A stretch of DNA of 64,000 nt, from NCBI RefSeq assembly GCF_042675965.1, contig NZ_JBHTKJ010000065.1, forward strand, positions 1-64,000. Direction: 5' to 3'. Each line of letters begins with the position of its first letter. The first letter of the stretch is position 1. The translations under genes were made by a program, and so were the position numbers. Below are positions 1 to 7,551 of this stretch, piece after piece. Below the pieces are notes generated by a model. That model was not told the DNA's origin. It worked only from the letters and a program-made list of their open reading frames with translations, and searched no databases. This stretch comes from Virgibacillus_R byunsanensis (GTDB lineage Bacteria > Bacillota > Bacilli > Bacillales > Amphibacillaceae).

Positions 1-66
1 GAAGTGTATTTCCAGAGCGAATAACAGCACCAACCATCATCTCAAGTTACTTCGCATTATATATCT
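1..66. repeat. Right end of a MITE-like intergenic repeat
   Basis: The first bases (GAAGTGTATTTCC) also occur near position 63986 and, inverted, in the element at 51207-51728. Bases 44-66 (AAGTTACTTCGCATTATAT...) match the right-hand terminal motif of the elements at 4098-4225 and 51207-51728. The window therefore opens inside one copy of this family. No gene is present. Confidence 0.55.
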
Positions 67-172
67 ATTGTGACAAAAACAACAATCTTCAGGAAACAGT
101 CTATTCTTTTTATGAATGGCATATTTTTTGACTTCCTTGGGAAACTATACGGAAAAAAGGGGGTTATTTTTT

Positions 173-673
173 TTGGGCATTTTAGATGGTAAACAACAAG
201 AAGAACCGTTTCATTCTGGAGAGGTTTTCCATCTCTGGTCTTACTTATACAGCGTGAAAGCAACGTTAGTAACTTTACAGGTCTTAACTAATCATACAGG
301 TGATCATGATTTAAAAGCATTCTTGGAAGATCTCTTAGAAAATACATTTACCCAAGAAGAACAACAGGTGGAAACTATTTTAAAGGAAACCGGTATCCGC
401 CTCCCACCTGCACCTCCTGATCGACCAAATGTAGAACTACAGGACATCCCCGCTGGAGCTCGGTTTAACGACCCGGAAATTGCTGGACTGGTTCAAAAGG
501 AATTAATGACAGGACGAATTTTGTGTAGCTATATAATGGGAATTTCGATTCGGAAAGATATCGGAACTTTGTTTGGCGAATTCCATATTCAAAAAGCGGA
601 GTATGAAGCTAAACTTCTAACAATCACAAAAGATAAAGGCTGGATTGTATCTCCGCCAATCAACATAAAATAG
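173..673 (+). CDS. DUF3231 family protein
   Basis: Protein of 166 residues of the DUF3231 family, common in spore-forming Bacillaceae and without an established biochemical role. The sequence shows a family-like opening (GILDGKQQEEPFHSGEVF), then helical segments and the motif LPPAPPDRPNVELQDIP followed by ARFNDPEI; it looks like one helical unit, whereas some relatives carry two. An upstream ATG at 116 would keep the frame open, but the TTG at 173 has a good ribosome binding site (AAGGGGG, nine bases upstream) and yields the usual N-terminus, so I chose it. It lies 27 bases before an MFS transporter gene on the same strand, possibly co-transcribed. Family assignment is firm; function is unknown. 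Confidence 0.75.
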   Translation: MGILDGKQQEEPFHSGEVFHLWSYLYSVKATLVTLQVLTNHTGDHDLKAFLEDLLENTFTQEEQQVETILKETGIRLPPAPPDRPNVELQDIPAGARFNDPEIAGLVQKELMTGRILCSYIMGISIRKDIGTLFGEFHIQKAEYEAKLLTITKDKGWIVSPPINIK

Positions 674-700
674 TTATTATATATTTCGGGAGTTGAGAAA

Positions 701-1939
701 GTGCCAGCAAATAAAAAGAGTATGACAATAGCCGCAATAGGTTCCATTCCGCTCATCATGACACTAGGAAATTCCATGCTGATTCCGATCTTTCCTGCGA
801 TGAAATCTGCATTAAAGTTATCTCAAATGCAAGTAAGTCTAACTATTACTGTTTTCTCGATAGCAGGAGCTATTTTCATTCCCATCGTTGGATACCTTTC
901 TGATCGGTTTTCAAGAAAGATCATTATTATTCCATCACTTATTTTGTTTGGACTAGGCGGTCTGCTTGCAGGACTTGCTGCTGCCATGTTTTCCAATTCG
1001 TATGTATGGATTCTAATAGGAAGAGCGATACAAGGCATTGGTGCAGCGGGGACTGCCCCTATTGCCATGGCACTAACTGGGGATTTATTTAAAGGAGGCG
1101 AACAAAGTCGGGTCCTTGGTATATTTGAAGCATCAAACGGGTTAGGTAAAGTTATATCACCCATATTGGGCGCCATTTTAGGGGTAATCGTTTGGTATTC
1201 TGTTTTTCTTGCTTTCCCAGTAATTTGTCTTGTTTCACTTCTATTAGTCTGGATCTTCATTAAAGAAAAAAGCAATCGTCAAGCCCCTCCCCCCTTCCGT
1301 AAATATGTCCGTGGCTTGTTAGGTGTTTTTAAGCATGAAGGAAGATGGCTTTTTACTACGTATCTTGCTGGAGGGACATGTTTATTCACACTTTTTGGCA
1401 TTCTTTTCTTTTTATCAGATATGCTCGAAGTAAAGCATGATATTAAGGGAGTATTAAAAGGAGTTATTTTAGCCATTCCTTTACTTGTTATGGTAACAAC
1501 CTCCTATTTGACCGGAAGTAAAATAGGAAAGAATCTAGAACGAATGAAACGAATTGTCGTCATCGGATTTGTGCTCATGACTATTTCCTATGGCACACTC
1601 GTTTTTTTTGAAAAACTCATTCCTTTTCTTATCGTGCTTGCGATTAGTAGCGTTGGTGCAGGTCTCATATTACCTTGTGTAAACAGTATCATAACAGGAG
1701 CAGTTGGAAAGGAGCGAAGAGGATTTGTTACATCTTTATATGGTTCTGTCCGATTTCTCGGTGTTGCAGTTGGGCCACCTATCTTCTCTCGCTTAATGGA
1801 TTGGTCACGGAATGGAATGTTTTTATCTATCGCTGCATTTACCCTGCTTGTTGGTCTCTTGGTTTTACTCTTAATCCGTGTAAAAGGAAAAGATGGTAAA
1901 GAAAATAAAAAAACCGCTGTTCGTTATAAATATATATAA
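701..1939 (+). CDS. MFS drug-type efflux transporter
   Basis: Integral membrane transporter of 412 residues with about 12 predicted transmembrane segments, of the major facilitator superfamily drug:H+ antiporter type (resembling Bacillus YitG/YmfD-like proteins). The loop between TM2 and TM3 carries the MFS signature (GYLSDRFSRK), and TM4-TM5 contain the glycine-rich antiporter region (GRAIQGIGAAG...). The start is a GTG with a GGGAG site eight bases upstream. The C-terminal tail is basic and cytosolic. It converges on the yitT-like gene with only five bases between the stops and no visible terminator there. The substrate cannot be deduced; a multidrug or siderophore-type exporter role is inference from the family. 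Confidence 0.8.
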   Translation: MPANKKSMTIAAIGSIPLIMTLGNSMLIPIFPAMKSALKLSQMQVSLTITVFSIAGAIFIPIVGYLSDRFSRKIIIIPSLILFGLGGLLAGLAAAMFSNSYVWILIGRAIQGIGAAGTAPIAMALTGDLFKGGEQSRVLGIFEASNGLGKVISPILGAILGVIVWYSVFLAFPVICLVSLLLVWIFIKEKSNRQAPPPFRKYVRGLLGVFKHEGRWLFTTYLAGGTCLFTLFGILFFLSDMLEVKHDIKGVLKGVILAIPLLVMVTTSYLTGSKIGKNLERMKRIVVIGFVLMTISYGTLVFFEKLIPFLIVLAISSVGAGLILPCVNSIITGAVGKERRGFVTSLYGSVRFLGVAVGPPIFSRLMDWSRNGMFLSIAAFTLLVGLLVLLLIRVKGKDGKENKKTAVRYKYI

Positions 1940-1944
1940 AGGAT

Positions 1945-2559
1945 TTATGTTTTTTTACGCCAACCTAGTGTGTAAGGCTGATAACTATCAATACGGCATA
2001 TAATATCAACTACAGTCGTGGAAATCCATTGACTTACGAGAGCAAAAAAGAAGATTTCCCAGCTTATGATTGCTGCTGTTGTAAGAAAAATAAAGCAATT
2101 AATGATGAACAATGGTTTGCCAGGTAAAATATTTCTTCCATGTGAAATTATAAAAGCAATAACACCAACGCCACCATTAGATACCCCCTGACGCATTAGA
2201 ATTCCAATCCCTGTCCCAAGGAAAACAGAACCAACAACCAAATCAAATAGAAGATTTCTATACGGGATGGAAAAGATGCTTGCGAAAAATGTAACGGATA
2301 AAGAAGTCACTGTAATGCCCATAATCGTCCATAACGTAAATCGCTTACCAATATATTTTACCGCTAGCATCAACATGGTAAAATTTACAATCCAAAGAGA
2401 GAGTCCCATACTAATGTGAAAGCCGTGATTAATTAATATCGCTATCCCCCCTGCACCTCCGGATGGAATTGACTGTGGAAACAGAAACAACCCCATTCCA
2501 AACCCTTGAAATGCTCCTCCTACTAGCACTAGTCCACCTTTAGTTATAAATTGTTTCAT
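1945..2559 (-). CDS. YitT family membrane protein (short form)
   Basis: Membrane protein of 204 residues in the YitT/DUF161 family. About five to six hydrophobic segments and the repeated glycine-rich family motifs (IPSGGAGGIAIL near residues 31-42; QGVSNGGVGVIAF near 124-136) are visible. It ends after the membrane part and lacks the cytosolic DUF2179 domain found in the longer members, so it is a short form. Ribosome binding site AAGGGGGA precedes the ATG. The function of the family is unresolved; a transport role is often proposed. It is transcribed towards the MFS gene and away from the polymerase gene at 2743. Confidence 0.8.
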   Translation of the reverse strand: MKQFITKGGLVLVGGAFQGFGMGLFLFPQSIPSGGAGGIAILINHGFHISMGLSLWIVNFTMLMLAVKYIGKRFTLWTIMGITVTSLSVTFFASIFSIPYRNLLFDLVVGSVFLGTGIGILMRQGVSNGGVGVIAFIISHGRNILPGKPLFIINCFIFLTTAAIISWEIFFFALVSQWISTTVVDIICRIDSYQPYTLGWRKKT

Positions 2560-2679
2560 GGAATCCCCCTTATTCGGACCAGTAAATCTTCGCTGTTTTT
2601 TAGTTTGGACAACTCTCCCTCCTAATGCTTATTCGACCCTTGTCCTAATCATGCTTAATTACATTACAATTAATTTCCA

Positions 2680-2708
2680 TTGATAATTTACATATATCTA
2701 CATATAAT
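2680..2708 (+). promoter_or_regulatory. Sigma-A promoter of uvrX-like gene
   Basis: TTGATA at 2680-2685 and a perfect TATAAT at 2703-2708 are separated by exactly 17 bases. The -10 box ends two bases before the SOS box at 2711-2722, so the start site lies inside the operator. This fits a LexA-repressed promoter. Confidence 0.8.
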
Positions 2709-2710
2709 AG

Positions 2711-2722
2711 GAACATACGTTC
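2711..2722 (+). promoter_or_regulatory. LexA (DinR) SOS box
   Basis: GAACATACGTTC is a full palindrome core of the Bacillus SOS box (GAAC-N4-GTTC, with ATAC fitting the R-N-R-Y centre). It sits immediately downstream of the -10 box and 20 bases before the start codon of a Y-family polymerase, a known class of LexA target. Confidence 0.85.
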
Positions 2723-2742
2723 TATTTTGGTGGTGAATTTTG

Positions 2743-3999
2743 ATGGACTATTCAGCTTATCCCCGTAACGATGTGCTTTGTATTGATATGCGTTCTTTCT
2801 ATGCAAGTGTGGAAGCCGTTAAATTAGGATTGGATCCGATGAAAACGTTATTAGCAGTCGTAGGAGATCCAAATCGGTCAGGCAGCATTGTTTTAGCTGC
2901 ATCCCCAGCCTTAAAACAAAAACATGGTATCAGCAATGTTAGTCGTTTTTTCGAATTGCCAAATGACCCGAAAATCCATATCGTTTCAGCACACATGGCT
3001 GACTATCTTCATGTTTCTGTTGAAATCACAAAGCTAATCAATCAGTACGTACCAAAAGAAGCCATTCATCCATATTCTGTCGATGAAGTCTGGGTAACCG
3101 TAAATGGATTGGAAAAGCTTTTTGGAGACCGCTGGCAGGTAGCTAGGAAAATCCAGCAAGACATCCTGGACAGTTTTGGGATTACGAGCGCTATAGGAAT
3201 TGGTGATAATAAATTTCTCGCAAAAGTAGTCATGGATTTGCATGCAAAAAAAGCAGATAGTGGAATTGTGGAATGCCATTATGAGGATGTTGAGGAAAAG
3301 CTTTGGCCATTTCCTGTCGAAGTTATTTGGGGTATTGGTAGCAGAATGAAACATAATCTTAATCGAATGGGAATCATCACACTCGGGCAAATTGCCAGAT
3401 TTAAACTAGATCATCTAAAAAAACGATTTGGCATTATGGGTGAGCAATTGTATTGGCACGCATGGGGAATTGATTTAAGTCCTGTTTTCGGTGACTTCAC
3501 TAAAACAGAACAAAAGGGATTTGGTCATGGAATATCTTTGTTACGTGACTATTCCAAAGAGGAAGTCGCTATTTGTATTCTTGATCTCTGTGAAGAAGTA
3601 TGCCGCCGTGCTCGCGGCGCAAACATGACTGGCAAAACCATTCATCTCGGGATCGGTTACTCTCAGGAAACAGGAGGCGGATTCTCACGTTCCAAGTCAA
3701 TTGCCATTCCCACCAATGTAACAATGGATATGCATGAGGTATGTATGCAGCTATTTCAAAAATTCTATGATGGAGAAAGTGATATCAGACGTGTATATGT
3801 CACCTTGGATAATTTATTTGAAAAAGGAGAAACACAATTAGATTTATTTGAGGATCGATCAAAGAAAAACGACATCGGTTATGTAATGGATGCCATCCGT
3901 AACAAATATGGATCAAACGCCATTTTACGAGCTAGTAGTTATACAGATGCAGGAATCACATTAGAACGAAGCAAAAAAATTGGTGGGCATAAAGCATGA
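2743..3999 (+). CDS. uvrX: Y-family DNA polymerase, UvrX/YqjW type
   Basis: SOS-induced error-prone DNA polymerase of 418 residues, acting in translesion synthesis. The catalytic palm begins with DMRSFYASVEA (metal-binding Asp and steric-gate region) and continues with YSVDEVW (the conserved Asp-Glu of the active site) and the helix-hairpin-helix region near GIGSRMKHNLNRMGI. A clamp-binding motif QLDLF lies at about residues 365-369 near the C-terminus. A TTG three bases upstream is possible, but the ATG at 2743 is better spaced from GGTGGTG. The gene stands alone behind a consensus promoter overlapped by a SOS box and ends at a strong terminator. It resembles B. subtilis UvrX and YqjW more than DinB proper; which of the two it is cannot be settled by eye. 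Confidence 0.87.
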   Translation: MDYSAYPRNDVLCIDMRSFYASVEAVKLGLDPMKTLLAVVGDPNRSGSIVLAASPALKQKHGISNVSRFFELPNDPKIHIVSAHMADYLHVSVEITKLINQYVPKEAIHPYSVDEVWVTVNGLEKLFGDRWQVARKIQQDILDSFGITSAIGIGDNKFLAKVVMDLHAKKADSGIVECHYEDVEEKLWPFPVEVIWGIGSRMKHNLNRMGIITLGQIARFKLDHLKKRFGIMGEQLYWHAWGIDLSPVFGDFTKTEQKGFGHGISLLRDYSKEEVAICILDLCEEVCRRARGANMTGKTIHLGIGYSQETGGGFSRSKSIAIPTNVTMDMHEVCMQLFQKFYDGESDIRRVYVTLDNLFEKGETQLDLFEDRSKKNDIGYVMDAIRNKYGSNAILRASSYTDAGITLERSKKIGGHKA

Positions 4000-4010
4000 T
4001 CAAAAATAAG

Positions 4011-4041
4011 AAAAGTGCTCCGTTATGATAGAGCACTTTTT
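4011..4041. terminator. Bidirectional Rho-independent terminator
   Basis: AAAAGTGCTC and GAGCACTTTTT form a ten-base stem around a ten-base loop, with U-rich tails in both directions. It lies 12 bases after the uvrX stop and could also stop minus-strand transcripts from the amidohydrolase operon. Confidence 0.85.
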
Positions 4042-4097
4042 CAACATATTTAAGTATGACTGTTTTCGCTTGCATTATTGCTTTTTTTATCTTCATA

Positions 4098-4225
4098 GTT
4101 GATACATAATGCGATGTAACTTGAAAACACGATCAGTGCTCTGCTACCGTTGCGGAGAAATACTACGCTTTCTGCGGGCTCGCAGCGGAAATCAACCTGG
4201 CCGATACGTCGCATAATATATCTAT
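4098..4225. repeat. Short MITE-like repeat with inverted ends
   Basis: The left end (TGATACATAATGCGATGTAAC) and the right end (GATACGTCGCATAATATATCT) are inverted copies matching at about 16 of 21 positions. The interior is GC-rich compared with its surroundings and shares the words CCGTTGCGGAGAAATAC and TTTCTGCGGG with the longer copy at 51207-51728. This is the shortest full copy in the window and contains no ORF of note. Confidence 0.6.
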
Positions 4226-4286
4226 TCTCTCATAAGCAACAATTTTTACGAAAACAGCCTTAAGTATTAATTAACTAAATAATATC

Positions 4287-5531
4287 TTAAACAAGGGTAT
4301 TCTTTTCTACTTTACCATTTTTGACAACAACCTGAATGGTATCATTGTCTGCAAGCGAGTATATATCCTCTAGTGGATTACCTTTTACGATAATCAGGTC
4401 TGCAAGCTTGCCTTGTTCTAGCGTTCCTACTTTATCTTCCCAGCCTAAACATTCAGCTGCCGTTTTAGTGGAAGCTACAATCGTTTCCATTGGAGTCATG
4501 CCACCATCTGCCATTAATCCAAGCTCTCTAAGATTGGTACCATGTTTCATAACACCCGCATCGGTTCCCATCGCAATTTTGACACCAGCTTTATAAGCTT
4601 TTGTGAAGCTTTCTCTATGTTGTTCAATAACTTCTTTTGATTTTTCTACCGCAGAATCGGGCATTCCTTTTTCATCTGCTGTTTCCAATACAGCAACCGG
4701 TGCAAGTAAAGTAGGTACTAAATAGGTACCATTTTCAATCATTAATTCAATTGTCTCATCATCCAAAAAGATACCATGTTCAATAGAATGTATACCTGCT
4801 CTCACCGCATTTTTAATTCCTTCAGCACCTTGGGCGTGGGCCATCACCTTAACGCCTTTTCTGAATTGGCCTTCTTCCACAATTGCTTTTAGTTCATCCG
4901 GTGAAAATTGAGTAAATTCAGGATGGTCAGTAGCACTTAACACCCCACCCGTAGCATGAACTTTAATAACTTCAGCACCAGCACGCAGCATTTCACGTGT
5001 CTTTTTACGTACTTCTGCTACACCATCACATTTACCACTAGGCATTCCCGGATAGTCCGAATCCAATAGGTCGACAGTATTACCAGAAACCGTATAGCCA
5101 TCACCATGGCCTCCTGTAATGGTTAATGCATTAATACTCAATTGCAATCTAGGCCCAGAAATCAAGCCTTCTTTTATTGCTTTTTTCACACCCAAATCTG
5201 TACCAAGTGCATCCCGTACCGATGTAATACCTGCATGCAGTGTGTTCTCTAGATACTTAGCTGCCTGGTAATACTTGAATGAAAATGGTGTTTCCAATCG
5301 CTGAGAAACTGGTGAAAATTCCATCATCATATGAACGTGCGTATCAATAATACCTGGAAGAATCGTACCACCTTGTGCATCTACTACTGACTCTTCTCCA
5401 GTTGCTAGGTAATCATTTTCAGCACCCACATAAACGATACGACTACCATCGACAACAACAATAGAACCTTTTTCCGGTTCACCCCCATTACCATCAACCA
5501 ATAAACCATTTTTCACGATCTTTTTTGCCAC
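4287..5531 (-). CDS. Metal-dependent amidohydrolase (imidazolonepropionase/prolidase-like)
   Basis: Cytosolic hydrolase of 414 residues in the amidohydrolase superfamily. Metal-binding motifs appear in order: HVHMM after strand 1, a Lys in VIKVHATGG (likely carbamylated bridging residue plus a His), AHAQG, IEHG, and the catalytic Asp in MGTDAG. This arrangement resembles the Zn-dependent carboxypeptidase/prolidase-like members rather than the cyclic-amide hydrolases later in the window. The start is a GTG behind GGGAGG. It follows a putative transporter gene by 15 bases, so the two are almost certainly an import-and-hydrolysis unit. The substrate, perhaps an acylated amino acid or dipeptide, is not deducible. 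Confidence 0.75.
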   Translation of the reverse strand: MAKKIVKNGLLVDGNGGEPEKGSIVVVDGSRIVYVGAENDYLATGEESVVDAQGGTILPGIIDTHVHMMMEFSPVSQRLETPFSFKYYQAAKYLENTLHAGITSVRDALGTDLGVKKAIKEGLISGPRLQLSINALTITGGHGDGYTVSGNTVDLLDSDYPGMPSGKCDGVAEVRKKTREMLRAGAEVIKVHATGGVLSATDHPEFTQFSPDELKAIVEEGQFRKGVKVMAHAQGAEGIKNAVRAGIHSIEHGIFLDDETIELMIENGTYLVPTLLAPVAVLETADEKGMPDSAVEKSKEVIEQHRESFTKAYKAGVKIAMGTDAGVMKHGTNLRELGLMADGGMTPMETIVASTKTAAECLGWEDKVGTLEQGKLADLIIVKGNPLEDIYSLADNDTIQVVVKNGKVEKNTLV

Positions 5532-5546
5532 TTTGAGTTCCTCCCT

Positions 5547-6713
5547 TTACAACGTTTGAATTAATATTCCGGCAACTACAACAGAAGCTACTGTAACAGT
5601 AGTAAAACCTCCTATTAACATAGGTGCCAACAACTCGTTGAATATTTTTTTCTCTTCTTCTTCATTTCTGGCTACACTTCTGCTAACTTCCTCACAAAGG
5701 ATATAATCCCCCGGAAAGCCGAACAGAGCTGTTAAAGCTACAGGCATTCCTTTAAATGGATGCCACTTGAGTAACCTGGATACGATATACCCACCTAATG
5801 TAATGCCAAATGTTCCAAGAATTAAAATGAATAGAATACTAGGCAAATTACTTACTACATCCTGAGGTGTTACATCAGCCATCGTTCCTATTACTACAAA
5901 TATAATAGCAATCATGATAATAGTAAATGAATTAGCTCTCTCTAGTGAGCGAGACTCAAACAGACCTAATCTCAGACCGATAATACCAATTAGTAAGCAC
6001 CATATACTGAAATCAATTGGTGTTACATCACCAAGCGCTGTTCCAATAGAAGCTCCTACAAATACATAAAATAATTTCAAAGTCATACTAGCTCTTAGTG
6101 GACTGGCTTTGTGATTTTCATCCTTCACTTCACCCTCACTTGGACTAGCCATTGGGACAAATGTATTATCATCCATTTCTTTCTGCATTTTAAATGCATA
6201 TCTTCTCATGAAATTTAAAGCTAACGGCATCCCCATTACGCCTTGAAAAGCAACAATTAAAGCAGGAATCACAATAATACTGGACATACCAATTTCCGTT
6301 AATTTTTCGGAAGTAATAAGTAATGCAATAATTCCACCGCTAATTGGGCCTACTCCGGCAACTGCTGTTGCATAATCAAAGATCTTTGGAATAATACCCA
6401 AAATTAAAATACCTGATACGGCAATACCGCCTAATGCAATCAATGCCGCTTTCCATTGAGTTTTAAGCATGGAGAAGGGAATCATTGTACCCATGTGTAC
6501 GATTGCTGGACCGACAAGAACTGCTCCTAATGCTGCAAACGTAGATCTGTCTAAAATGTCTTCTGGATAAATACCTGTCCAAACCATAACCAGAAAACCT
6601 ACCATTGCTGTAAGAAGCATTGGAATTCTAGCCCTGGATATGATGGATAGCCATTCTCCTAGTGCGATTAATGCAAAAATTAATACTGTAGCTATAAGTG
6701 GATTACTTAGCAT
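5547..6713 (-). CDS. Putative membrane transporter paired with amidohydrolase
   Basis: Polytopic membrane protein of 388 residues with about 10-11 hydrophobic segments and one hydrophilic central loop (about residues 175-205). Glycine-rich intramembrane stretches (GVGPISGGIIALLIT; ALFGFPGDYILCEEV) appear in each half, suggesting two inverted halves as in anion or amino-acid carriers. I do not recognise the family with certainty; distant likeness to dicarboxylate or glutamate carriers is only an impression. Ribosome binding site GGGGAGGGA precedes the ATG. It is the first gene of a two-gene unit with the downstream amidohydrolase and probably imports that enzyme's substrate or exports a product. 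Confidence 0.6.
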   Translation of the reverse strand: MLSNPLIATVLIFALIALGEWLSIISRARIPMLLTAMVGFLVMVWTGIYPEDILDRSTFAALGAVLVGPAIVHMGTMIPFSMLKTQWKAALIALGGIAVSGILILGIIPKIFDYATAVAGVGPISGGIIALLITSEKLTEIGMSSIIVIPALIVAFQGVMGMPLALNFMRRYAFKMQKEMDDNTFVPMASPSEGEVKDENHKASPLRASMTLKLFYVFVGASIGTALGDVTPIDFSIWCLLIGIIGLRLGLFESRSLERANSFTIIMIAIIFVVIGTMADVTPQDVVSNLPSILFILILGTFGITLGGYIVSRLLKWHPFKGMPVALTALFGFPGDYILCEEVSRSVARNEEEEKKIFNELLAPMLIGGFTTVTVASVVVAGILIQTL

Positions 6714-7071
6714 GACAATCCCTCCCCTTCAAATAATTCTCAATAATATAACACCTTAAATATAACTTGTCTATACCGTTATTTTAGACTATTTTACAAA
6801 GTGGAAATGTTTGTAGTAGCTGTATTGTATATAGTCAGAAAATTGGTCAAATGGTTAACTGCTACACCTCAATAAAGAAAACGGTTACTATTTTTATATT
6901 AAGTGATTACTATTTTTTTGCAGGAGGAAATAATTTCAAATAAAAAAATTTAAATTTTTTTCTCATCAAAAAAACGCTCCAATTTCCGACGGGTTCCGTT
7001 CCCTATCACAAAACTCAAAATTACACTATGAAATGCATACCTAATTGCAATGGATCTGTAGTTAAAAGTAA

Positions 7072-7102
7072 AAAAATCTCAGTTCCATTAACTGAGATTT
7101 TT
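7072..7102. terminator. Bidirectional terminator-like hairpin
   Basis: AAAAATCTCAGTT and AACTGAGATTTTT form a near-perfect stem with a five-base loop and A/T tails on both sides. No gene end is close by, so it is probably part of the repeat element that surrounds it. Confidence 0.6.
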
Positions 7103-7436
7103 CTTGAATTTATTTTCAATTGCTTACACCCGTTAATTAAATAGAAATTACACTGCTTGAACATAAGACAGCCTATCTTTTTTGAGGACTCATTGGATCT
7201 TATTTCCTTTCATTATGTATAATTATCGCTGTTGCCGGACTCAGAAGACCTTATTTGTAACAGTTCTAGGAGTTATAGCTGTTTTTTTATGCAATAAGAT
7301 CCCCTGAGTCCGCTTGGCCTTAAAAATCACTGTTTTGGACACGAATAAGGGCACTGAGGTCCGCTTAAAATTCGTTCGTCTATTATCTACCTCGTTTACA
7401 CAAGAAGCGACTGCTCTTCCTGAGCAATCACACCAA

Positions 7437-7480
7437 CAAAAAATGACCATCAAATTAGCATACAATTTGATGGTCATTTT
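7437..7480 (-). terminator. Terminator downstream of UPF0182 gene
   Basis: ATGACCATCAAATT pairs with AATTTGATGGTCAT; read on the minus strand the stem is followed by TTTTTTG. It lies about 75 bases beyond the UPF0182 stop codon and would end that transcript. On the plus strand the tail is ATTTTA, so it may work in both directions. Confidence 0.75.
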
Positions 7481-7551
7481 ACATTACACTTTTAATGTTT
7501 GTGATAGGTAACGGAACCCGTTATCCCATTTCGGAACACTTTTTTGCTAAA

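Larger units (their letters stand above)
6984..7523. repeat. Non-coding element with inverted ends (MITE or IS-relic candidate)
   Basis: ACGGGTTCCGTTCCCTATCACAAA near 6989-7012 recurs inverted near 7500-7522 with a single mismatch. Between them lie two terminator-like hairpins (7072-7102 and 7437-7480) and several diverged copies of a GGACTCAGRRGAYCTTATT word (near 7181, 7228 and, inverted, 7290-7312). Small ORFs inside do not look protein-like. The whole 6714-7551 gap holds no gene; the remainder 6714-6983 is plain AT-rich sequence with nothing recognisable. Confidence 0.45.

Noticed and set aside
823..1476. Long minus-strand ORFs opposite the MFS gene.
   Set aside because: Antisense shadows with poor codon texture; the plus-strand frame has clear transporter motifs.
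7241..7511. Two overlapping ORFs of 65 and 78 codons on opposite strands.
   Set aside because: They overlap each other, the inverted-repeat element and a terminator; neither looks protein-like.
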